48,522 bases of DNA, from assembly GCA_021793175.1 (NCBI GenBank), contig JAJYTH010000014.1:1-48522 (forward strand), in the 5' to 3' direction. Below the pieces are notes generated by a model that was given only the letters and a program-made list of their open reading frames with translations, did not search any database and was not told the origin of the DNA. Shown piece by piece: positions 36,607-43,896 of this stretch (positions are counted from its first letter, which is position 1; every line of letters begins with the position of its first letter). A program made the translations under genes and the position numbers. The stretch comes from Actinomycetes bacterium. Its GTDB lineage: Bacteria > Actinomycetota > Actinomycetes > Mycobacteriales > Pseudonocardiaceae.

Positions 36607-36628
36607 GCCGAACCCCTCACGTCAAAAA

Positions 36629-36647
36629 TTAGGTTTGCCTAACCAAC
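36629..36647. promoter_or_regulatory. IdeR/DmdR1 iron box
   Basis: TTAGGTTTGCCTAACCAAC matches the consensus TTAGGTTAGGCTAACCTAA in most positions and keeps the palindrome TTAGG-TTTG-CCTAA. It lies between the divergent SIP and GMC genes, close to the SIP start on the minus strand. Confidence 0.85.
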
Positions 36648-36723
36648 TCTAACCGACGGTGAACCGAAGAGACCACCCAAATGCCGTCTTGATGACACCC
36701 CCACAAGACACCAACGTGTCCGC

Positions 36724-38229
36724 ATGGTGCGGTTCGACTACGACGTCGTCGTCATCGGCTCCGGATTCGGCGGCGGCTCGCTGGTGTACGGCAACACGCT
36801 GTACGAACCGCCCGACACCTTCTACGCCGATCTCCAGTGGGCGGACATCACCGACTGGAAGGACAAGCTCGCACCCTATTACGACCAGGCCAAACGCATG
36901 CTCGGCGTGACGACCAATCCGTGTACGACCCCGTCGGACGAGGTGATCCGGGAGGTCGCCGACGACATGGGGATGGGACACAGCTACCGGCCGACACCGG
37001 TAGGCGTGTTCTTCGGCCCCGAGGGCACCGAACCCGGCACGCGCGTGCCCGACCCGTTCTTCGGCGGCGTCGGCCCCGAACGCAACACCTGCCTCCACTG
37101 CGGAGAGTGCGTCACCGGCTGCCGACACGGCGCGAAGAACACCACAGTCAAGAACTACCTGCACCTCGCGGAAACCGCGGGCGCCACCGTGCACCCTCTG
37201 ACGACGGTGACCGAGGTCCGCCCGTTGCCCGGCGGTGGTTACGCCTGCGCCACCGTCCACACGAAGCAGCCCTGGCGCAGGAAGACCTACACGGCCGAAC
37301 AAGTGGTGCTGTCGGCCTCGGCGCTGGGCACACAACGTCTTCTGCACCGAATGCGTGACCGCGGAATCCTTCCCCGGCTCTCCGCCCGGCTGGGGGTGCT
37401 CGCGAGAACGAACTCCGAGGCTGTCCTGGCCGCGCGGACCACCCGCCGCGACGCGGAATACCACCGCGGAGTGGCCATCAGCTCCTCGTTCCATCCCGAC
37501 GACGTCACCCACATCGAACCGGTGCGTTACGGCAAGGACAGCAACCTGCTCGGACTCCTCGGCGCCATCCTGACCGACCCGGTCCCGGGCAAACCTCGTT
37601 GGCTCGCGGGACTGTCGGAAATGATGCGCCACCGGCGCGCGCTGCCCTCCCTGCACAACCCCCGCCGCTGGTCGGAACAGACGATCGTGTTGCTGGTGAT
37701 GCAGTCGCTCGACAACTCGGTCACCACCTACACCCGCCGTGGCCTGTTCGGCAGACGCATGCTCACCAAACAGGGCATCGGCGAACCCAATCCCACGTGG
37801 ATCCCGATCGGACACGAGGTCGCCCGCCGCGTGGCCGACAAGATCGGCGGAATCGCGGGCGCGGGCTGGAACGACCTGTTCAACCGACCACTGACCGGAC
37901 ATTTCATCGGAGGCTGCGCGATCGGCGACTCCCCCGAAATCGGGGTCATCGACGCCTACCACCGCGTGTACGGCCACCCGGGCCTGCATGTCGTGGACGC
38001 CTCGGCCGTGTCGGCCAACCTCGGCGTCAACCCGTCCCTCACCATCACCGCGCAAGCCGAACGCGCCATGGCGTTGTGGCCCAACAAGGGCGAACACGAC
38101 CCTTGTCCCCCGTTGTCGACGCCGTACGAACGCATCGGCCCCGTCCGTCCGAACCACCCGATCGTGCCTACCGAGGCTCCCGGTGCACTTCGACTCCCTC
38201 TTTTTCCGGCGAAACGCAAGCCATCGTGA
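36724..38229 (+). CDS. ChoD-like GMC oxidoreductase with an internal deletion in the FAD domain
   Basis: A 501-residue protein related to mycobacterial ChoD (putative cholesterol oxidase, about 578 residues). It starts FDYDVVVIGSGFGGG and passes straight to SLVYGNTLYEPPDTFYADLQ. In ChoD about 66 residues lie between these, including the rest of the beta-alpha-beta FAD fold and a second GAGVGGG. The rest is intact: FFGGVGPERNTCLHCGECVT, CRHGAKNTTVKNYL, ASALGTQRLLHRMRDRG, HFIGGCAIGDSPE and VSANLGVNPSLTITAQAERA with the GMC-type FAD and catalytic parts. The cysteine cluster CLHCGECVTGC is retained. ATG 36724 lacks a ribosome site. Probably inactive or changed; TetR lies 13 bases downstream. Confidence 0.85.
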   Translation: MVRFDYDVVVIGSGFGGGSLVYGNTLYEPPDTFYADLQWADITDWKDKLAPYYDQAKRMLGVTTNPCTTPSDEVIREVADDMGMGHSYRPTPVGVFFGPEGTEPGTRVPDPFFGGVGPERNTCLHCGECVTGCRHGAKNTTVKNYLHLAETAGATVHPLTTVTEVRPLPGGGYACATVHTKQPWRRKTYTAEQVVLSASALGTQRLLHRMRDRGILPRLSARLGVLARTNSEAVLAARTTRRDAEYHRGVAISSSFHPDDVTHIEPVRYGKDSNLLGLLGAILTDPVPGKPRWLAGLSEMMRHRRALPSLHNPRRWSEQTIVLLVMQSLDNSVTTYTRRGLFGRRMLTKQGIGEPNPTWIPIGHEVARRVADKIGGIAGAGWNDLFNRPLTGHFIGGCAIGDSPEIGVIDAYHRVYGHPGLHVVDASAVSANLGVNPSLTITAQAERAMALWPNKGEHDPCPPLSTPYERIGPVRPNHPIVPTEAPGALRLPLFPAKRKPS

Positions 38230-38242
38230 GAAACTGCACCAC

Positions 38243-38884
38243 ATGACGACAGAATCCGTGCCGAAATGGCGGCGGCTGGAACCGGATGAACGCAGAGAAC
38301 AGATCTTCGCCTGCGCCGCCGAACTGTTCGGTGCACGTCCCTACGCCGAGGTATCCACATCGGATATCGCCGCGCGGGCGGGCGTCGCTCGCGGGTTGAT
38401 CAACCACTATTTCGGCACCAAACGCGAACTGTATCTGGCCGTGGTGCGGCGCGCACTGAACGTGCCTTACGAGGCTATTACCCAATTGCCGACGAGCTCG
38501 ATCGAGGATCGGGTGCTGTCCGCCGTCGACTGGTTCCTCGACGTCGTGGGCCGGCAGGAGAAGATGTGGCTGGCCGCCATCACTCCCGAAGGCATCGGCC
38601 GGGACCTCGAAGTCGAGCACATCCTCGACGAGGCCGACCGCAACGCCGCCGACCGCGTGCTGGAGGCCATGGGGTACACGCCCGACGACCCACACTGGGA
38701 GCAGATCAACGCCGTAATCCGTTCCTTCGGTGGCATGGTGAAGGTCGCCGGACGCGAATGGCTCGTGCGCGGCACCCTGGACCGGTCCCAAGTGCACACG
38801 CTGCTGAGCCAGGTGCTGCTGTCGTTGGTGAAAGAGATCCTGCCCCGCACCACGGCGGCGTCGCCGACCGACTCTCAGCGATAA
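38243..38884 (+). CDS. TetR-family transcriptional regulator
   Basis: A 213-residue repressor. The DNA-binding part is RREQIFACAAELFGARPYAE followed by VSTSDIAARAGVARGLINHY and FGTKRELYLAVVRR, near 20-72. The ligand domain has no recognised pocket. ATG at 38243 lies 13 bases after the GMC stop, so the two form an operon and the regulator may answer to that enzyme's substrate. Its end overlaps the convergent histidine phosphatase gene by 10 bp. Confidence 0.92.
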   Translation: MTTESVPKWRRLEPDERREQIFACAAELFGARPYAEVSTSDIAARAGVARGLINHYFGTKRELYLAVVRRALNVPYEAITQLPTSSIEDRVLSAVDWFLDVVGRQEKMWLAAITPEGIGRDLEVEHILDEADRNAADRVLEAMGYTPDDPHWEQINAVIRSFGGMVKVAGREWLVRGTLDRSQVHTLLSQVLLSLVKEILPRTTAASPTDSQR

Positions 38885-39537
38885 GTCAGCAGGTGCGCCG
38901 CCTCGCCGTCGAAATGTCCGTGCTCGTTGAACGACAGCAAGGTGGTACCCGAACGGCCGGTGACCACTTTGGTCACACCCGCGTTCACCGTGACCCTGTT
39001 CAGAGTCAGAAGCCCTGTGACGGGGTCGCCGAGCAGATCGCCGCACAACGTCGCGATCACCCCGCCGGAAGTGAACACCACCGCCTGTTCCCCTTTGCCG
39101 AGGCTAGTCACCACGTCGTCGAACGCGCCGCGCACCCTCGTCAAAAACGCCGGCCAGGTCTCGGCACACGGGCTGTCGGCTCCCGCCTCGACCCACGCGG
39201 TCAGCGCTTTCTCCAACGCACCCTGATACGCCCTCGGGTCCGCGCTGTCCTGTGCCGCGCCGCCGCCGTGGTGTGCCGCGATGTCGACGTGGTCGTACTC
39301 GTTCCACCGTGTGTCGTTCTCGGCAGCGACCTCGGGCGCGACCTCGGCCAACGCCAGCTCCGCCGTCGCACGCTGGCGCGACAACGTGCCGCACCGGGCC
39401 TGCGTCACCACCAGCCCTCGACGCAGTAACTCGACCCCGGCCGCACGCGCCTGCGTACGCCCCAGATCCGACAGGACGTCGTAGTCGGCGGCGCCGAACG
39501 AGGCCTGGCCGTGCCGCACGAGATAGATGGCCCCCAT
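38875..39537 (-). CDS. Histidine phosphatase-family protein
   Basis: A 220-residue phosphoglycerate-mutase-like phosphatase. The catalytic LVRHGQASFGAADYDVLSDL lies at residues 5-25, RATAELAL (the second Arg) near 55, and the proton donor Glu is plausibly in RWNEYDH near 82. VVFTSGGVIATLCGDLLGDP contains Ser-Gly-Gly where the second catalytic His usually stands (SHGG), which is a variation. Substrate unknown. It lies 19 bases downstream of the SDR gene on the same strand, so the two are likely an operon. Confidence 0.87.
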   Translation of the reverse strand: MGAIYLVRHGQASFGAADYDVLSDLGRTQARAAGVELLRRGLVVTQARCGTLSRQRATAELALAEVAPEVAAENDTRWNEYDHVDIAAHHGGGAAQDSADPRAYQGALEKALTAWVEAGADSPCAETWPAFLTRVRGAFDDVVTSLGKGEQAVVFTSGGVIATLCGDLLGDPVTGLLTLNRVTVNAGVTKVVTGRSGTTLLSFNEHGHFDGEAAHLLTYR

Positions 39538-39556
39538 CGATACTCCTCCCAGCCCT

Positions 39557-40312
39557 TCAGACGAATCGCCGCAACAACCGAGCCGGTGCCACGCGCACGA
39601 GCACGCTCAGCGGCGTCCACGGCCAGGACGGCACACAGGCCCGTACCGGTTCCTTCTCGATCACGTTCACCAAAGCTCGCACACCGGTTTCCGCGCTGGC
39701 GAGCAAGGGTGTCCGTCCGGAACTGCGGCGGGTCATCTCCGACTCGATATAGCCGGGAAGCACCGTCGTGACTCGAATCGGAGTGTTCAACAGGTCCACA
39801 CGGATGCCGTCGGCGAGCGTGGCGATCCCCGCCTTGGAAGCGGCGTAGGCGGTCATGTTGCGAGGCATTCCGCGCAGGGCACTGAACGAGGAGACGACCA
39901 CAAGGTGCCCCGCGTTCTGCTCCCGGAAGATCGATACGGCGGCCTCGCACTGAGCCAGTCCGGCGACGAGGTTGGTCTCCACCGTCTGCCTGTTCGCGTC
40001 GAAATGGCCTTTACCGATCGGCTGTCCCTTGCCGAGGCCCGCGTTGACGATCACGCGGTCGAGCGTGCCGAGTTCGGCACGGAATTCCTCGAACACCGTG
40101 AACACGCGGTCGTGGTCGTTGACATCGAGTTCCCTCACCACGACGCGGATGCCCGGATGCCGCTCGACGAGCTCGGCGGCGAGCGCGTCGAGTCGCTCGC
40201 GGCGACGCGCGCACAGCGCCAAGTTACGTCCCTGCGCGGCGAATTTCCGTGCCATGCCCTCACCCAGGCCCGAGCTGGCACCGGTGATCACGATGTTCTT
40301 CCGTACGACCAT
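39557..40312 (-). CDS. Short-chain dehydrogenase/reductase (SDR)
   Basis: A 251-residue classical SDR. The cofactor motif ITGASSGLGEGMARKFAAQG lies at 8-27, with CARRRER after strand 2, where arginines favour NADP(H). VNAGLGKG is the NAG-type motif near 90, and VVSSFSA with YAASKAG near 140-160 supplies Ser and the Tyr-x3-Lys pair. The C-terminus ends in a Trp/Pro and Arg-rich stretch that may touch the membrane (WTPLSVLVRVAPARLLRRFV). Substrate unknown; it precedes the histidine phosphatase gene by 19 bases. Confidence 0.92.
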   Translation of the reverse strand: MVVRKNIVITGASSGLGEGMARKFAAQGRNLALCARRRERLDALAAELVERHPGIRVVVRELDVNDHDRVFTVFEEFRAELGTLDRVIVNAGLGKGQPIGKGHFDANRQTVETNLVAGLAQCEAAVSIFREQNAGHLVVVSSFSALRGMPRNMTAYAASKAGIATLADGIRVDLLNTPIRVTTVLPGYIESEMTRRSSGRTPLLASAETGVRALVNVIEKEPVRACVPSWPWTPLSVLVRVAPARLLRRFV

Positions 40313-40340
40313 ACCGCGACTTTACCCGCTAGTAACAAGG

Positions 40341-40367
40341 CCGGCCCGACGCGAAGCGCCGGGCCGG
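40341..40367 (-). terminator. Hairpin downstream of the subtilisin gene
   Basis: CCGGCCCG (40341-40348) pairs with CGGGCCGG (40360-40367), with an inner CGC-GAA-GCG extension. On the minus strand it is followed by CCTTGTT, a weak U-run. It lies 44 bases after the protease stop and 28 bases before the SDR start. Confidence 0.65.
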
Positions 40368-40411
40368 TCTGTGCAGTAGAAACTATGCGTCGATCATTCC
40401 CGCGGTGTCGC

Positions 40412-41626
40412 TCACTCCTGGCCCACGTAGAGCAGGAGGTTGGGCGTCGAACCCGTCGGGTCGGTGATGGCGTCCTCGGTCGCGGACGAGGTCAGCGCGT
40501 CGGACACCTCCTCGGGCGAAGCGTCCGCGTTGTCCGCCAGGTACAGTGCGGCCGCGCCCACCACGTGCGGGGTCGCCATCGACGTGCCGCTGATGGTGTT
40601 CTCGTTACCGTCGTGCCAGGCCGAGGTGATGTCCACACCGGGCGCGTACAGGTCCACGACGTCACCGTAGTTCGAGAAGTACGCCTCGGAGTCGTCCTGG
40701 TCGCTGGCCGCCACGGTGATGGCCTCGGACACCCGTGCCGGCGACGAACCACTCGCGTCGGACGACTCGTTGCCCGCGGCGACGCCGAACGTGATGCCGG
40801 CTTCGATCGCACCCTGCACGGCCTCGTCCAAAGCGGTGTCGGCCGGGCCGCCGAGGCTCATGTTGGCAACCGAGGGGCCGGACGCGTTCTCCGCGACCCA
40901 CTCGATGCCCGAGATCACCTGGGCGGTGGTGCCGCTGCCGTTGGCGTCGAGCACGCGCACACCGACGAGGTTGACGTCGGGAGCGACGCCGTACTGCTCG
41001 CCACCGATCGTGCCGGCCACGTGCGTGCCGTGCCCGTTCTCGTCGGTCGCGTCGTCGTCGTTGTCGACGAAGTCGGCACCGGGCTGGAGCCGGTCACCGA
41101 AGTCGCTGTGTTCCGACACACCGGTGTCGATCACGTACGCCGTGACGTCCGCGGCCGACGTCGGCGGCGTGTAGCTGTCGTCGAGCGGCAGGTCCCGCTG
41201 GTCGATACGGTCCAGCCCCCACGACGCCGTCGCCTGCGCCTCCGGGGCGTCCGCGATGTGGAAACGCTGGTTCTGGCTGACGAACTCCACGGCGTCGTCG
41301 GCTGCCAACCGCTTCGCCGCCGTCGCGTCGGCCTTGATCGTGAACCCGTTGAGCGCGGTGTCGAACGTCCGGTTCACCTGCACGCCGTAGTCAGCGGCTA
41401 GCGTCTGCGCCTGCGCCGTCACCTCCGAGCTCGACAGCGAGGAGCCTTGTGCCCCGTCCTTCAACACGACGATGTAGCTACCGTCGACGGCCTCCGCCGA
41501 GCCGGCGTGGAAAACCTGCCCCACTTCGGCCTGGGCGGGAGCCATCCCCGCGGCGAACAATCCCGTCACGCCCACCGCGACGACGCCTGTGAGCGCCGCC
41601 CGGGTGGTCTTTTTGGATGTGCTCAT
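40412..41626 (-). CDS. Secreted subtilisin-family (S8) serine protease with I9 propeptide
   Basis: A 404-residue pre-pro-protease. A signal peptide (TRAALTGVVAVGVTGLFAAG) ends near AQAEV. An inhibitor I9 prodomain (residues 45-120, YIVVLKDGAQGSSLSSSEVT) assists folding. The catalytic domain has Asp in AYVIDTGVSEHSDFG near 168, His in ENGHGTHVAGTIGGEQYG near 200, Asn in AAGNESS near 293, and Ser in SGTSMATPHVVGAAALY near 355. Similar to the extracellular alkaline proteases of actinomycetes (aqualysin-like). GAAGGAAA precedes the ATG at 41626. A terminator-like hairpin follows. The SSI-type inhibitor some 6 kb away is a plausible partner. Confidence 0.95.
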   Translation of the reverse strand: MSTSKKTTRAALTGVVAVGVTGLFAAGMAPAQAEVGQVFHAGSAEAVDGSYIVVLKDGAQGSSLSSSEVTAQAQTLAADYGVQVNRTFDTALNGFTIKADATAAKRLAADDAVEFVSQNQRFHIADAPEAQATASWGLDRIDQRDLPLDDSYTPPTSAADVTAYVIDTGVSEHSDFGDRLQPGADFVDNDDDATDENGHGTHVAGTIGGEQYGVAPDVNLVGVRVLDANGSGTTAQVISGIEWVAENASGPSVANMSLGGPADTALDEAVQGAIEAGITFGVAAGNESSDASGSSPARVSEAITVAASDQDDSEAYFSNYGDVVDLYAPGVDITSAWHDGNENTISGTSMATPHVVGAAALYLADNADASPEEVSDALTSSATEDAITDPTGSTPNLLLYVGQE

Positions 41627-41840
41627 CGGTTTCCTTCCGTGTCCCCGACAACGTGGTGTGAACATCAGAACGTCGACGGTGGCAGTTGGGCAATGATTCA
41701 CATTTACCAGTTCTGAGCCATTCGACCGAGTGATCACTGCCCTGTTCGGACTAATCCACGCCAAGCGGCCTCACTACCAGGCGTTACATAAGCTGCTAAC
41801 GTGTTTTCATATCGTTATGCATGCGACACGGGGGGACACG

Positions 41841-42122
41841 ATGAGTAGCGCGACGACGTTCTCCGAGGCGCTCCGGACAGCGATCTCCTCCAGCGGCCTG
41901 AGTCTGGACCGCATCCAAATTCGACTGCAAGAACGCGGGGTCCCCGTCAGCGTCACCGCGCTGAGCTACTGGCAGTCCGGCAAACGCCAACCCGAACGAC
42001 AGCAGTCCCTACGGGCGATCCTCGCCCTGGAACAGATCCTGGAAGTCCCCACGGGCTCACTGCTCAGCCTGTTACCGCCACCACGTCCGCGCGGCGCGGC
42101 GTCCCGACGCCACCTCATGTGA
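41841..42122 (+). CDS. Short helix-turn-helix protein, N-terminal domain of an actinobacterial regulator family
   Basis: A 93-residue protein: FSEALRTAISSSGLSLDRIQ, IRLQERGVPVSVTALSYWQS, GKRQPERQQSLRAILALEQI and a short Pro/Arg end. This is the N-terminal helix-turn-helix (XRE-like) domain of a family I know from Streptomyces and relatives as larger proteins with a C-terminal domain of some 200-300 residues. Here it ends after about 90. A GGGGGGAC ribosome site supports ATG 41841. After its TGA another frame reads TPVPTAVSADYVVVFAPYDT, which might be the frame-shifted start of a lost C-terminal part. It follows the divergent protease gene by 214 bases and could regulate it. Confidence 0.65.
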   Translation: MSSATTFSEALRTAISSSGLSLDRIQIRLQERGVPVSVTALSYWQSGKRQPERQQSLRAILALEQILEVPTGSLLSLLPPPRPRGAASRRHLM

Positions 42123-42148
42123 CACCGGTACCGACGGCCGTGTCCGCA

Positions 42149-42213
42149 GACTACGTAGTCGTGTTCGCTCCGTACGACACAGACCATCGACCGACGGACG
42201 CGGACACGACTAC
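42149..42213. repeat. Palindrome and inverted repeat at the end of the FadD gene
   Basis: GACTACGTAGTC at 42149-42160 is a perfect 12-bp palindrome. Its right half extends as GTAGTCGTGT (42155-42164), whose exact inverse ACACGACTAC lies at 42204-42213 across the FadD stop. The two features cannot both fold at once; they may form alternative hairpins between the convergent HTH and FadD genes. Confidence 0.4.
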
Positions 42214-43829
42214 TCGAGACTGTTCCGGAGGACCTTTCCGGTGGCATTGCGCGGAAGCCGGTCCAGGAACTCGACGTCCCTCGGCACCTTGTAGCGCGCC
42301 AGGTTGCTCCTGACGTGTTCCCGCACGGCTTCAGCGTCCAGTGCGGATCCTTCCCTGACCACGACGAAGGCTTTGAGCCGCTGACCGAATTCGTCGTCGG
42401 GCACCCCGATCACCGCCGCTTCCCGCACGTCGGGATGCTCGACGAGCACATTCTCCACTTCGACGGGATAGACGTTCTCCCCGCCGGAGACGATCATCTC
42501 GTCGTCGCGACCGTCGATGAACAGCAACCCGTCCGCGTCGAAATGACCGACGTCGCCGGTGGCGAGCAGACCGTCGACCATGTCTTTGGTCCTGCCGTCG
42601 GTGTAGCCCTCGAATGCGAGTCCACTGCCGACGAAGACCCGTCCCGTGACATACGGCCTGGTGATGCGATCGCCGTGTTCGTCGTAGAGCGCGACCCGAC
42701 ATCCGACCGGAGGCTTGCCCACCGTGCCCGGCGCGCGCTTCCAGTCCTGAGGCGTGGCGACGGTCGCCACGGCCACCTCCGTGGAACCGTACAGGTTGTG
42801 GATCACGTCGCCGAAGAGCTCCGTGGCCCGGTTACCGACCTCGGGTGCCAGTGCCGAACCGGCGACGAAGATGATGCGCAGGCTCGACGTGTCGTACCGG
42901 CCGATCACCTCGTGCCCGAGGTCGAGGATGCGTTGCAGCATCGTGGGCACCAGCACGAGTGCTGTGCACCGGTGTTCGGCGACGCCACGCAGAGTGGCCT
43001 CGGGGTCGAATTTCCTCCGCACCACCACGGTGCAGCCGAGCGCGCACGACAGAATGAATTGCGAGATCCCGGTGGCGTGGAACAGCGGGGCACCCATGAA
43101 GGTGGCCTCGCCGACACGCAGTGGGATGCGGTCGAGGAACTGGGCGGAGTCGAACGGCGAGATCTTCGGCCGCGGAGCGCCTTTCGGGGTCCCGGTGGTG
43201 CCGCTGGTGAGTAGGACGAGGCCACCGGGTTTCGGTGGAGGCGGGATCGGACGGTCGTCGCCGCCCGCGATGATGTCGTCGAGCGCCGGCAAGTCGACGG
43301 GCGCGGCGGAGTCCGTCCACGCGAGATACCGGTCGACACCCGTGATCCCGCCGAGCAGCTCGGTGAACTCCTCGTCGTGCACCAGAACCCGCACCTTCTC
43401 GCGGACGGCGACGTCGGTGAGCTGGGGTTTGGCGAATCCGGTGTTGAGCAGCAGCACGGGCGCGCCCAGTTTGCCCGCCGCGAGAAGAGCGAGGACGAGC
43501 CCTCGATGGTCGCGGCACAACACGGCCACAGTGGTGCCCGGTCGCACACCGCGCGCGGCCCACGCCCGGGCGAGAGCGTTGGAACGCAGATCGAGCTGCG
43601 CGTACGTCAACGATCCGCGCTCGTCGACGAGTCCGACCGAGTGAGGATCGCGGCGCGCGGCGATCTTGACCGAGCCGGCCAACGGGCCGTATCGCCGAGT
43701 GGTGATGATCGATCGGATGCCCTCGTCGAGCCGGGGCACCGGCGCCAGGCCCGCGCGGTACAACACCGCCAGACTGCGGACCGCGTCCACCGCACGACTC
43801 GCCACACCCGCCACGGTCGGCCGTCCCAT
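42210..43829 (-). CDS. AMP-dependent fatty acyl-CoA synthetase (FadD12-like)
   Basis: A 539-residue ANL-superfamily ligase that activates fatty acids to acyl-CoA through an acyl-AMP. Core motifs: VLLTSGTTGTPKGAPRPKIS near 210 (P-loop-like), LYGSTEVAVATVATPQDW near 340, GLLATGDVGHFDADGLLFI near 420, DEMIVSGGENVYPVEVENVL, and the C-terminal lysine in LPRNATGKVLRNSL. It is near to mycobacterial FadD12/FadD2 in style. The ATG at 43829 has GAGGAGG upstream. A perfect palindrome lies 30 bases before the start, shared with the divergent polymerase-like gene. Chain-length preference is unknown. Confidence 0.92.
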   Translation of the reverse strand: MGRPTVAGVASRAVDAVRSLAVLYRAGLAPVPRLDEGIRSIITTRRYGPLAGSVKIAARRDPHSVGLVDERGSLTYAQLDLRSNALARAWAARGVRPGTTVAVLCRDHRGLVLALLAAGKLGAPVLLLNTGFAKPQLTDVAVREKVRVLVHDEEFTELLGGITGVDRYLAWTDSAAPVDLPALDDIIAGGDDRPIPPPPKPGGLVLLTSGTTGTPKGAPRPKISPFDSAQFLDRIPLRVGEATFMGAPLFHATGISQFILSCALGCTVVVRRKFDPEATLRGVAEHRCTALVLVPTMLQRILDLGHEVIGRYDTSSLRIIFVAGSALAPEVGNRATELFGDVIHNLYGSTEVAVATVATPQDWKRAPGTVGKPPVGCRVALYDEHGDRITRPYVTGRVFVGSGLAFEGYTDGRTKDMVDGLLATGDVGHFDADGLLFIDGRDDEMIVSGGENVYPVEVENVLVEHPDVREAAVIGVPDDEFGQRLKAFVVVREGSALDAEAVREHVRSNLARYKVPRDVEFLDRLPRNATGKVLRNSLE

Positions 43830-43858
43830 CGCGCACCTCCTCATCCGCGTGCGGAACT

Positions 43859-43880
43859 TAACCTACCCGCAAGTAGGTTA
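43859..43880. promoter_or_regulatory. Palindromic operator between FadD and polA-like genes
   Basis: TAACCTAC-CCGCAA-GTAGGTTA is a 22-bp site with two perfect 8-bp arms. It lies 30 bases from the FadD start and 17 bases from the polymerase-like start. Length and symmetry fit a TetR-family site for a fatty-acid regulator; the regulator is not adjacent. Confidence 0.7.
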
Positions 43881-43896
43881 TGGAGTCGAGCCGGGA

